Below, in pieces: positions 48,729-58,459 of a DNA stretch of 64,000 nt. Position numbers and translations under genes: made by a program. The DNA is taken from NCBI GenBank assembly GCA_019973155.2, contig BPQB01000045.1, forward strand, positions 124,001 through 188,000. Direction: 5' to 3'. The first letter of the stretch is position 1, and every line of letters begins with the position of its first letter. The stretch comes from Phanerochaete sordida (lineage: Eukaryota > Basidiomycota > Agaricomycetes > Polyporales > Phanerochaetaceae). The notes under the pieces are model-generated. The model worked only from the letters and a program-made list of their open reading frames with translations, ran no database searches and had not been told where the DNA came from.

Positions 48729-51055
48729 CTAGGGCTGCGGATCAAGAAGTCAGCATAGAGAAGAAGCAGGGGGCGAAGCACACACCGTAGGTAGACCCTC
48801 CTCGACCTGGCTCGTTTTCTCAGACGCCCCGCTCGATCCCGCCTCCAGGCCTCCCAGCTCAGCTCGGCACAACACCTCCTCCGCCTCCCGAAACGCGCGC
48901 TGCCCCGCCCACAGGGCGCAGAGACGCCCCACCAGCGCACCGCGCAGCTCCTCCGGCAGCCGCTCCGCCTCCGCAAGCTTTACAACCGACTCCGATACCG
49001 CCTTCGCAGCGCGCGGCGTGACGATGAGGAGCTCCCGCGGGCGTTCCGCCGCGAGCGCGCCGACGAACCGGATGCCCGCCCGCTCCGCGCATACGAAGGC
49101 GTCGAGCGCGCGCAGGAACGCGTGTGCCGCGGGCGCGAGCGCGGGCCAGGCGGCGTCGTCGGCGCGCGCGAGGGCGCGGAGCGCGACGCCCGCGGAGGCG
49201 AGGACGTACTCCGTTTGTTGGATCGTGAAGCGCTGTGTGAATTTGGTGTTTAGGGCGTGCAGGACCGGCAGGCGGTCGGTGGTGAGTGCCATGAAGGCTG
49301 TGAGGTCTGTGGGTGCGGGTTAGAGACGGCGTGCGGAGGCGCGGCGGCGCGGCGTACCTTCAGAAGAAAGCGCGTCGGGGAAGGTCGTGAAGCAGTCGAA
49401 GAGACAGACGGCGGGGAAGCGGAAGTTCTCGCCGCTCCCGGAGCTCTTGATGTCCTCCGGCCGCTGGCAGGGCACGACCTCGAGCAGCGTGCGCGTCACC
49501 GTGCGGTTTAGCTCCGCGTCGCCGAGGCCCGTGCACACGATGCGCGCGAGCAGCACGAGCACGGACGTCGTATTCGCGCAGTCCGCGACCCAGTCGCACG
49601 CCGCCCAGTCGCGCGGGAGCGCGGCGACGAGGCACGGCGCGAACGCGCGCGCGAACGCGCCGTCGACGCCGCGCAGCAGGCCGACGTTCACCGGCGCCCA
49701 CTCGTTCGCCTGGTCGAAGTCTGTCTCGCTGTAGTTGCCCGAGTAGAGCGTCGCCCAGCTGAGCACGACGTTCATGCGTTGGCGCGGCGGGAGAGCGCGG
49801 AGGCACGCGCGCAGGCGCACGAGCTCGTGCCGTGGGACGGCGCACGGGGCGAGCGCGAGCGCGGCGCCGCACTCCTCTGCGGCGGTGTCCTTGTCTTCGC
49901 GCGCAAGCGCGCGCACCTCGCGCGCGGTCCAGAAGTCCTGGTCGCGCATGAAGATGCTGGACATGAGCCGCGAGTGCTTCTGCGCGAGCGTGAGGCACCA
50001 GTCGACCCCGCGCCGGATATACAGGGTGACGGTGTAGTAGTACTCGCGATCCCTCTTCACCCTGGTCGCCCAGAGTGTGAGGAGACCGGCGACGATGAGG
50101 AACGGGACGAGAATGAGCGTCAGGCCGAGCATTCCGAGGATCATGATGCCCCAGTTGACGATGAACATGGCCACGGGTACCACTGGGGACTTGAACGGGT
50201 TGCTTGGGAAGAGCAGGGGTCCGAAGAGCGAGAGGCCGTAGAGGAAGAACGGTATACCCGCGACGACGGCGAAGGCAGTCGTGATAGGGTGGTTGAGCGA
50301 TTGGAGGAGGTAGTACAAGCCGACGAGAAACAGTATCACGGCGACTTGGAGAAGGACCGGGAGCATGATGATGATGTTCGGCACCTGGAAGCCAATGAAA
50401 TGGGTTCGTCGGCTCTGCCAGAGGCGGACCGAGTCGTTCAGCGGGATGTGGCGAGGAAGAGGGAGCGCGCGGAGCCACTGCTGGGCCGCAATTGCGAAGA
50501 AGACCGCGATGAGACTGAACGTCAGGCTGAGGAACCAGAGCATGTTGATGAGTACGTCAGTGTGGTCTGGCGTGAAGGATGCAGGGATGGTGGCTATCGG
50601 TGCTGTAGAGTTTGCATAACCAGGCGACACGGCGAAGGCGGCGAGCTGCGCTGAGATTTGGAGCAGGAGCTGGTTTGTCGTGTCGGCAGAGTCTGGTGAA
50701 AGCCACGAGTACGACTCGAGTGTGAATGAAGTGACGACACCGGAGAAAAGACCAGCCTGGCCCACGATAGGATGGTCAGACAATTCCCACTTGCGCTGGT
50801 ACTTTCATAAACTTACGAAGACCAGGAGATTATCTATCTCAGATTTCCAGTTGTCAATCTTCTCTTCGTCGTAATCTTGTCCCGAAGACAGCAGGTACGT
50901 CCAGCCTGCGGTCATGTCCTTCTCCTTTGTACGTCGTGTCAGCCTGACAACGACTCAAAAGCGAGTAATTGAGAACGGACCGATATGGTGTCCTTAGCAT
51001 CGGTGCTGGCATCAGCGAATGAGTTCTTATCGCCTTTCGAAGCCTTGGATGGCAT
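48729..51055 (-). CDS. DUF6535 multi-pass membrane protein (block B)
   Basis: Five exons (51055-50981, 50924-50817, 50756-49358, 49306-48786, 48734-48729), 702 aa. MTAGWTYLLSSGQDYDEEKI, IDNLLVF and AGLFSGVVTSFTLESYSWLS mark the DUF6535 start; the membrane helices match the block A copy almost position by position. The 108-nt and 1399-nt exons are identical in length to block A. The 5' exon differs: one (MPSKASKGDKNSF) in place of two. The first donor is GTCCGT, a weak site. The last exon would be only CCC TAG after a 51-nt intron; without splicing the frame runs to 48750. Function unknown; the C-terminal half is probably cytosolic. Confidence 0.8.
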
Positions 51056-52172
51056 GCTACTAGCTTCTGCAGCCTATATACGCCCGGTCAACTGTCTGTG
51101 TGCAAGTCCTCACAGGAAGTAGATACGCATACCTGTTCGCTATCTTCTTCGACAGAGTATTTACTTTCGCTGGCACTCACGGAGCTCGACATCTGCGCTC
51201 GTGTGTCGCAGGAGGTCGCAGAAGAGGAGAGACGCGGCAGAGAAGTGGCGAGGGCTCTATGCAGGACTTCCTCTCGAGCGTGGCGCTCTATTTATGTCCA
51301 CCGTCCCCCGTGATGAGCCGCTTCAACGTGCAAGTCGGTTGGCTGCCACCCATCAGCTTGAGGGGATAGCGGACAAAAGCAGATCTGATACACATCCCAG
51401 GCTGAGCATTCAGACGATGCATCGATTCTTGGCTGCACATGGTGGCACGCGCAGGCGCATCAGCATCCTGGTCCGCGGCGCGTTCCCCAGGGTCGAAGTC
51501 GTTCGGGTATCGAGACCTGCATTACGCGAAATCAGGGTCCAAGCATTCGGAAGACTGAGGATGCTGCTGACAGCTCAACTTCGGTGCGTTCTGCAGGCGA
51601 CGCCGACAACGTGGTGGTGAAGCGGAAAGCAGTGCCTCGGCGCTTCCCGAGGACGTCGGGGTGTCGGGCCCAAGCGCCCAGAGCGCCATCCATCGCGCGC
51701 CTCCGCACTTTCTTCCACCACACCCCCGTCGAATGGTACTGGACCAGGGGTACTCGTGGTGCGTCGTTCCCACTCCCACCGACGCTATTTCATTATACCT
51801 GAGCTGTTCCAGTAAGAAGCCAGCCTGCGCCATTTTGGCTGGGCAAGCGCCTGCCGAAGCGACTGGACAACACATGCGCGGACGTGTAGACATGATGCAT
51901 GATGCATGCATGATGTCCAGTCGTTTTCCGTTTCTCGACTGGACAAAGTTCTCGCCCGTTGTGTCAGGACAAAAAAGTTGCATGATTCATATGTACAATG
52001 ATTACAAATCCTGAAGGTAAGACGAGAGCGGGACACACTAGTAGGCACTAATGCTGGCTGAAGGCGGGTTATAATGCCTGTAAACTTCAACAGCAAATTA
52101 GCAAGTGCTCGTCCACACAAGAAAGACAAACTTACCTTCATGGCTGTTGAGGCTCGAGGCATAGAGACAAGG
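51056..52172. other. intergenic, left flank of the retroelement
   Basis: 1117 bases without a convincing gene. Around 51440-51530 (+) the frame reads ISILVRGAFPRVEVV, weakly like the end of the F-box-like proteins (FLSAVFPRVDVV), perhaps a relic. Tandem ATGATGCATG-type repeats occur near 51893-51915. Confidence 0.4.
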
Positions 52173-52644
52173 GATGGGAGCGAAAGGTACAATATTCGGC
52201 ACGAGTTGGTTTCCCTCGCGGGGTCCTGCACCCCGCGAGGTACTTATCCCGAGGACCATGGAAGGGTCCGTGCCAGGACGACTCCACTAGGAGCCGCCCT
52301 CCCTCGAGATACGCACCTTTCGCTCATGACCGTGTGTCGGTCTACGATACAAGGGTTAGTGGAATGAACGAGGAGAAAATAAGGGAAACCGGCATGAAGC
52401 CGTTGCGCGTCTCCAGACAACGCCGCACTGCGACGGTGGCGATCAGGCAGCCCCGAAGGACCGCCGTCTCGCCGGCACACCAACACAGCCATCCGTGTCG
52501 TGCCATGTGCCCACGTTAGGCGGCGACGACCCGCGGGGATACTCCAGACCGAAGTCCAGAGGTCAACGCCGGCTATGTCAGTGTGCATGCGCCCGCCCTC
52601 ACCCCTGCAGCCCCGGAGCAGGACCCCAGAGGGGCCCGACTCCG

Positions 52645-52783
52645 GTGGGGATACACTGTAGGCCGCAGCCTGTGGAGCTGCGGGGCAGCGGTCACGCCGG
52701 CATGCAGGGTGAGGGCGTCTGTGCCGGGCCGACACCACAGACCCCGGAGCGCGTCCGCGTCCGGTGGGGATACACTGTAGGCC
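52645..52783 (+). repeat. duplicated 118-bp module inside the left inverted repeat
   Basis: GGTGGGGATACACTGTAGGC occurs at 52645 and again at 52763, each followed by GGGGCAGCGGTCACGCCGG, so the spacing is 118 bp. The right arm holds two matching, more diverged copies on the other strand (around 58827 and 58950). Confidence 0.8.
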
Positions 52784-53022
52784 TCATGGAGGGGCAGCGG
52801 TCACGCCGGTCTGTGGTGGAGCGGCCACGCCCGTACGGGGGCGACAGCGTGCTGGAGAGGTATCGGGACGGGCAAAGCCCCGACGGCCATGCTGGAATGC
52901 CGAAGACAACGTGAGCTCGCTGTGGACGACGACGAGGGCGAGCGACTTACAGCGTGTGTTGCGGGAGAGGGCGGAGTGCTTGAGGGGTGGTGAGGTGAGG
53001 CCAGCTCCCCGCTTCGCAGGGG

Positions 53023-53030
53023 TATTTATA
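53023..53030 (-). promoter_or_regulatory. outward-facing TATA-like box, left repeat
   Basis: TATAAATA on the minus strand, so initiation would run out of the element towards lower coordinates. It has an exact counterpart in the right arm. Inference from sequence only. Confidence 0.35.
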
Positions 53031-53350
53031 CGTTTCTGGGGCCGCATCGAGCGCCGGACGCGACCGTGGTCGCGTTGTTTGGTCGCTCCGTCACGCCGAC
53101 GCACCGGCCGTCCAGTCCCCCGGAGCAGGCCGGCACGGCGGTGCTGGCTCCAGCCTCGTCGCCCCGTCTGCGCGAGATGTGCGGTCGAACAGTCTGAGCG
53201 GACGCAGGTCTACTCGATGGTTGGGCAAGCGCCCGCGAAGCGGGCAGCGGACGCGTCACGAGCCGCCGCTCTCCCGCCATATGGCTGCTAAGGAAACACC
53301 GTGAGTTAGCAGCCGACCGCGGCGAGCTCGTGAAGCCGCTCACCCAACGC

Positions 53351-54600
53351 TCAAAAGGCAAAACCGTCTGCTAGGTGACCGACATGACGGGAGGAGACCT
53401 GCTCGAAGGCCCGGATGTACGCCTCGTACGCCAGAGACCGCCAGCGTCCGAGAATGCGCACCACCTCGGGTGACACGCCCTGGCCCAGGAGGAAGGACGC
53501 GCCTCCGATGCGGAAAGAATGGCCGAACATGGTGCCCCAGCCGCGACGGCTCAGAATCTCGTTGATGCGCTCCAGCGCGCGTTCGCGCACCATCGGACGC
53601 ACCGCTCCGCGCGAATCGCGCCATGAGAATAGCGGCGCCGACGCCCCCGCAGGCACGACGCGGGCGAGGTTGAACAAAGCCTGCTGTGGGCAGAGCAAGC
53701 CCTGCTCCGCCAGGAAGACCTGTTGCACCTCTCCGGGTTGTGCAGTCTTGGCGGCCCGCAAGTTGAGGCGAAAGAACGGTTTGCCGTCCAAGTCGAAGTC
53801 GAAATCGGCATCGCCCCGCGTGAGGTGCTTGTCGGGATCGAAGGCGGCGCGCGACTTTACCGTCACCTCGCCAAACCTCATCAAACCCCAGAACGCGCAA
53901 CACGCGATGGCCCACACGCAAGCATCAAACGGGTCGGACAAATCAAGCTCGGCCTGCAACGCGGCGAGCATTCGCAGAGTTATCGGAGGTCGCGGTGGTC
54001 GGCGGCGAGACCCTTGTAGGTTCTCCAGTCCACGTAGGTGCCAGTGGATGCGCTCGTGGTCCTCTTTCGAGAGCGGGTCGGGCCAGCCCTGGGCAACATG
54101 CCACGCTGCCACCGCCGATAAGTACTTGCGAACCGTCGTGGGCTCGACGGTCTCGAACTGCGACGCAGGTTGATCCGCGAGGTCCATCCGGGATGGGTCC
54201 GTCGCCGCCCACAAGGCGAACGAGTTGAGCAGCGCGAAGGAAGCCGGGAGGCGGTCCGCTTCCGGTACGGAGAAAACATCGCAGAAAATGTGGAACTTGC
54301 GAATGCCGGAGCCATAGCTGGAAGCGTCACGGAGGGAGTACGCTGACGCCAGGGACGCTATGCGCTGCAGAATCGGGACGTCGATGGTGGTAGGCGGCGG
54401 GGTGTGTACTCCGCGCCAGCGGAAGATGCGCTGATCAGCCTTGCAAGGCGGACGAAGAGATGAAGGCCGGAGCTGCAGGCGCTCCGACTGCGGCAAGGCC
54501 ACCGGCACTTGTGGAGTGGAAGGCGTGGCCGTCGCGGCTACTGCGACCACGACCGAAGCACGGAGGTGAGGTGCGACGGTAGCGGCATAGAGGAGCGTGT
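53351..54600 (-). CDS. retroelement tyrosine recombinase
   Basis: The domain reads from roughly 54430 to the stop at 53351. An N-terminal SAM-like region (LASAYSLRDASSYGSGIRKF) is followed by the catalytic domain: LMRFGEV with the first Arg, HSFRIGGASFLLGQG (the H-x-x-R box), LGRWRSLAYEAYIR with the nucleophile Tyr. It would integrate circular cDNA without target duplication. It is in a different frame from RT-RNase H, whose stop is at 54538, so expression needs a frameshift, internal initiation or splicing; the start given is nominal. The frame stays open far upstream, to 55765, behind the RT gene. Confidence 0.8.
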
Positions 54601-56242
54601 CGTAGCCTGCGGGAAACCGGCGAGAAAGCCGACGATGTCGCCCCGCGAGAGCGCGTCCGTAACGTTGTCGCGGCTCGGCACATGCACGGCGTGCAAGTGA
54701 ATCGCGTTCTCCGCGCACGCTCCATAGATCCGCCTGAGGACGTCGTTCGATGTCTGACTGCGGGAACGGCCAGAGTTGAGGATGGAGACTACCGGCAGGT
54801 TGTCGGAGCGGACTAGAACCTTGGCCTGCGCTGCTGGGCGTTGTGCCAGGAGACCATGGAACACTAGCGACAGAAGGCCCAGCTCGACAGCAACAGCCTC
54901 GGCCCAACCGATGTCGTAGCGCTGCTTCGGGCCAACGGACACCCCAGGTGCCCACGTCCACACGTTCCAGAACTCGCCGACAGACACGCCGATACCGAAT
55001 GACGTACTGGCGTCGCCCCACCAATGGACGTCCCACGCCGATTCCTCCTCTAGCGGGAGCTCGGCAGGTAGCTTCTTGAGCAGTCGTGAGATCTGACGCA
55101 GATCCTGAGAAAGTGCGCCAGGGACGTGCAGGTGAGCCCGCGGATCGCGGTACGAGCTGGCAAAGCGGGAGGCCGAGCGGATGAACGGGCGGAGGAGAGG
55201 GTAGATGCAGGACACGTGGATCAGCTTGCCGTGGAGCCGCGCCGCCTCGCGCATAGTGAAACGCGCCCGGGGACGGAGCCAGTCGCCGAGAAGGGCGTGG
55301 ATGTCTTCCAGCTTCTCGGAAGGCAGGGAGACCGATTTGGCCTCGAGATCCCAGACGAAACCGATGTACTGCTGGCGGGACGCAAGCTTGCGTGTTTTCT
55401 CGGTCGCCCAAGGCACGCCAAGCCGAGCGGTCAGCGCAATAAAGTCGTCTTCCGTCCATGTCTGTCCCGGCAGCTGGATAACCAGAAAGTCGTCGACCCA
55501 CTTGCAGATGGGGTCGAAGCCGGCGGCACGGTATATGGCTAGCAGCATGTCGGCAACAGAGCCGAAGACGCCGGCACTGGAGCGAAGACCGAACATGACC
55601 GCGCGGTCCACGTACACCTTCCCTTTCCAGTAAATGCAGACTGCATTCTGCTGCTCGGGGCGGATGGGCGTGATGCGATAGGCCGCGGATATGTCGAACG
55701 TCGCCGCGCGCGCGCCAGGTGGCAGTCCGCGTATAACATTGGACGTGTGCGCAAAGGTACCCCACTCGGTGGGAAAGTCGTCGGAATTGATACCGGCATT
55801 GACGGAAGGAGTGGAAGGGTCGTTCCGCGGGAACGAGAGGTCCTGTATGAGACGGAACTTGTCTGAGTGAGGCTTCGGTACCAGCCCGAGCGGAGAGGTG
55901 CGAAAGGGGCCGATGATGGCCTCGAGCTCGTCGGGGGAGAACGCTCGAGAGTATCGTCCGGCCGCCTGTTCTTGAGCAATGTACCGGTCGATGAAATCGG
56001 TATCCTACAGTACAGTAAATACAGGTGAGAGCTGCGCAGTACCGTACAACTTATACCGACGGACCATCAACGACGACGAATGATTCTTGAACATGAGGGA
56101 GACGGGAATGGGTGCGGATGCCCCGACGTCGAAGCCCTTGCAAAGGCCGTCTACCACTGAAGTCCAGTCGGCGAGGATCCCCAAGGACTGGAGAGTCTCT
56201 ACAACGGCCGGAACCACGAGCGGCGTGACGACCTGCCTCGGG
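54538..56242 (-). CDS. retroelement reverse transcriptase-RNase H
   Basis: Exons about 56242-56065 and 56004-54538. After an N-terminal linker, the RT begins FIDRYIAQEQAAGRYSRAFS; conserved parts are GLVPKPHSDKFRLIQDLSFP, FDISAAYRITPI, MFGLRSSAGVFG and the polymerase site CKWVDDFLVI (VDD in place of YxDD). RNase H follows: VHWWGDASTSFGIGVSV, AVAVELGLLSL, VLVRSDNLPVVSIL and VPSRDNVTDALSR. The 60-nt GTCCGT...TAG intron joins the linker to the RT. It overlaps or abuts the end of Gag in another frame, so no own start codon is assigned. Confidence 0.8.
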
Positions 56243-57734
56243 TCAGATGGCGGAGACCCGATCGCACTGCGCGGCACCGTGGATGGACTTGTGACAGATA
56301 CTGCAGGCGTGCTTGTGGCGGCAGCTACCGTCGTACTGGCAAGCGGACTGCTTCGTGAAGGTGAAGCAGTAGGGGAGCTTGTCAGCCGCGATGAGCGTGA
56401 CTCCGCCGCGGTTGTTGGGGGACACCGCGGCGACCGGCAAGCCTGCGACCGTGACCGAGGCGGTGCAGTCTTTGGTGTAATGCCCACGCTGTCCGCACCG
56501 AAAGCAATGCCCGCCGGTGGAAGGGGGCGTGTTCGCCGTCCGAGGCTTCTTGTACGGGTGGCTAGCGGCCGGTGTAGCAGCGGCGACAGCGGGTACAGGG
56601 ACATCAGTCGCGGCGCGCTTCAGCAGCGACCGGGTCGCGCTACTGTTGATGATGTCCCAGTTCAACTTCGCGATGTCGTGGCGCGGGTCGAGTACCGACA
56701 GCTCGCGGGTCGTGATGTCGTACTCGCGGGCGGCAACCCAGCCGTGCGACGCCGCGAGAGAGTGCACGTTCGCGTGGTGCCGCTCTAAGGCCTCTACACG
56801 CTCCGCTTTGCATTCCTTGCGTGCCACCGCCAGCACGATCCGCGCGGAGTTGCCCCAGTCGGCCAAGGAGATGTTGGCGTCCGTGCCACGAGACACGTCC
56901 TTAGGGCCAACAGTACCGTCCTCGTGCAATACCATCTCCCCTCCACGCGTACGGGCGGCGAGGCGCGCAGACATCGTGAGGGCGTTGTAGCAGAACGACT
57001 TGTTTTGTTTGATTGCTGCGACAATGCTAGCAGGGACCGCTGCCGAGAAACAGAATCAGCATCTTGCTGTGAACCGACCGATAACCATAGGGCGAAAACG
57101 CCACCGTTGCCGTCCGACCCGACTTAGGCCCTAGTGGCTTCCGAACCGAAAGAACCGACTGATCCAACTACTCACCGATATCAGCTGCGTTGCTGAGGAA
57201 GCCTGGAACCGGGTTTGGGACCGAGTCATCCTCCTCCACTGCGACTGCTGGAGCCGAGGTGGCAGCGGGAGTCCCGGCTGCCTGCCTGCCGGGCTGGCCC
57301 TGCAGCGCGGACTCAAGCACGCTCATGCGGTTGTTGAGGGTGCGCAAGATGTCGAGGAGCATGGCGGAGTCGGTGGTGGCACCGGGAGCACGATTAGCCC
57401 CAGTCGACGCGGAGTTCGAACCGCGCGTAGTGCGCTGCGCGGTGTTGGCGTTCTGCCCGGCGGCTTGCGTCGTGGTGGCGGGGCCCGCCGCGCCGTTGGG
57501 GTTGGCTTGCCCTGGCGCTTCGTTTTGGGTGACCGAGGGGGTCGTTTGAGTGGCAGTGCGGCGCGGTGGGCGGCCGTTGTTGGTACCGGTGGGCTGGCCG
57601 GGTCCGGGCTGCGCGGCGGCCGCGGCGCCGGCGACCAAGGGTTGCGTTACGGTGGTCGGAGGGGCGTCGAGATCGCCCTGCCCTTGCTCGCCAGGCGGGA
57701 GGCGGAGATGCGGGTGTTCGACAGGAGGCGACAT
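56243..57734 (-). CDS. retroelement Gag with zinc knuckle
   Basis: Exons 57734-57176 and 57039-56243, 451 aa, split by a 136-nt intron (GTGAGT...GGCAG); the unspliced frame stops right at the donor (GTGAGTAG). Exon 1 codes a proline-, alanine-, threonine-rich region ending in a helix (MLLDILRTLNNRMSVLESAL). Exon 2 holds the capsid-like part (KQNKSFCYNALTMSARLAAR) and a CCHC knuckle, CFRCGQRGHYTKDC, plus a second Cys/His cluster (CQYDGSCRHKHACSICHKSI). Gag packages element RNA in the cytoplasm. The ATG at 57734 is the first in frame. Confidence 0.75.
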
Positions 57735-58459
57735 AAATACAAAGAAAAGGCAAGAGAGCGGAATGCGAAGGACAGGAGGAAATTAGAGCGATGTAGAAAA
57801 GACTATAGAAGCCGTAGAGTAGTGCGAGACGGCTGCGAAGGCAGCTGAAGGCGGACGGTGAGGGCGCGCAGGTGGCGGAGCGAAGCAGAAAAACTTCGCT
57901 ATACTCGGGCGCTCGGCTGGACGCTGGGTGCTCGGCTCACGTGGTTCGTCCAGCCCCGTCACTAATTGACCGCAAGTCTTCGCCGACGGCGAGCCCGCCC
58001 TGCTGCCAGATGGCGCGCCGTGTGTCGGCACCGCTGCCGCACCGAGCGGCGGCGCGAGCCCTGTGTTGAGCCGTGGCCGCAAACAGAAGCGACAGCGGCA
58101 GACGCACTGTACGTTCCCAAGCGTACACTTGTTTGGGCACAGTGCAGAGCTCACCGCGATGTCGCCGCCGCGCTGGATGACGGCGAACACCATCCCGCCG
58201 CCGCGCGGCAAAGTCGTCGTCGGGCGCTCCATTTGTCCAAGATAGGCAGGCGTTGAATTTGGGAGCGCTCTCGAGCCTGCTTGCTCCCGACACCATCCCA
58301 CTCCGTACGGCCTACAGAGCCCACGCGAAGCAAATTCAGCGCGATGTACGTTGCAGCTACGCTCACGCGAGGTCACCGAGCTCACTGTAGGCATCCTAGA
58401 GCCAGCCGGCGACGGCGCTGGGAGTCGATCGACCCGGCCGCTGTCCGAGGCCCTCGCCG
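57735..58459. other. retroelement 5' region between Gag and right repeat
   Basis: 725 bases upstream of Gag. A minus-strand frame of about 250 codons (57783-58547) is open but starts inside the repeat, lacks any known domain and is of GC-driven composition; I do not call it a gene. Probable leader and promoter of the element. Confidence 0.4.

Larger units (their letters stand above)
44362..51055 (-). repeat. duplicated block B: F-box relic / FunK1 kinase / DUF6535
   Basis: Second copy of the three-gene block at 27541-35564: F-box relic 44362-44888, kinase 45274-48287, DUF6535 gene 48729-51055, in the same order and orientation. It is about 1.3 kb shorter, partly because the F-box gene lost its middle. 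Confidence 0.75.
52173..53105 (+). repeat. left inverted terminal repeat
   Basis: Pairs with the reverse complement of 58460-59438. Shared landmarks from outside in: GAGCGAAAGGTAC, GTTGGTTTCxCTCGCGGGG, GGCATGAAGCCGTTGCG, the GATACACTGTAGGCC modules, CCGTACGGGGGCGACAGCG and the TATTTATA box. Indels and many substitutions separate the arms; the inner boundary is approximate. Confidence 0.8.
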
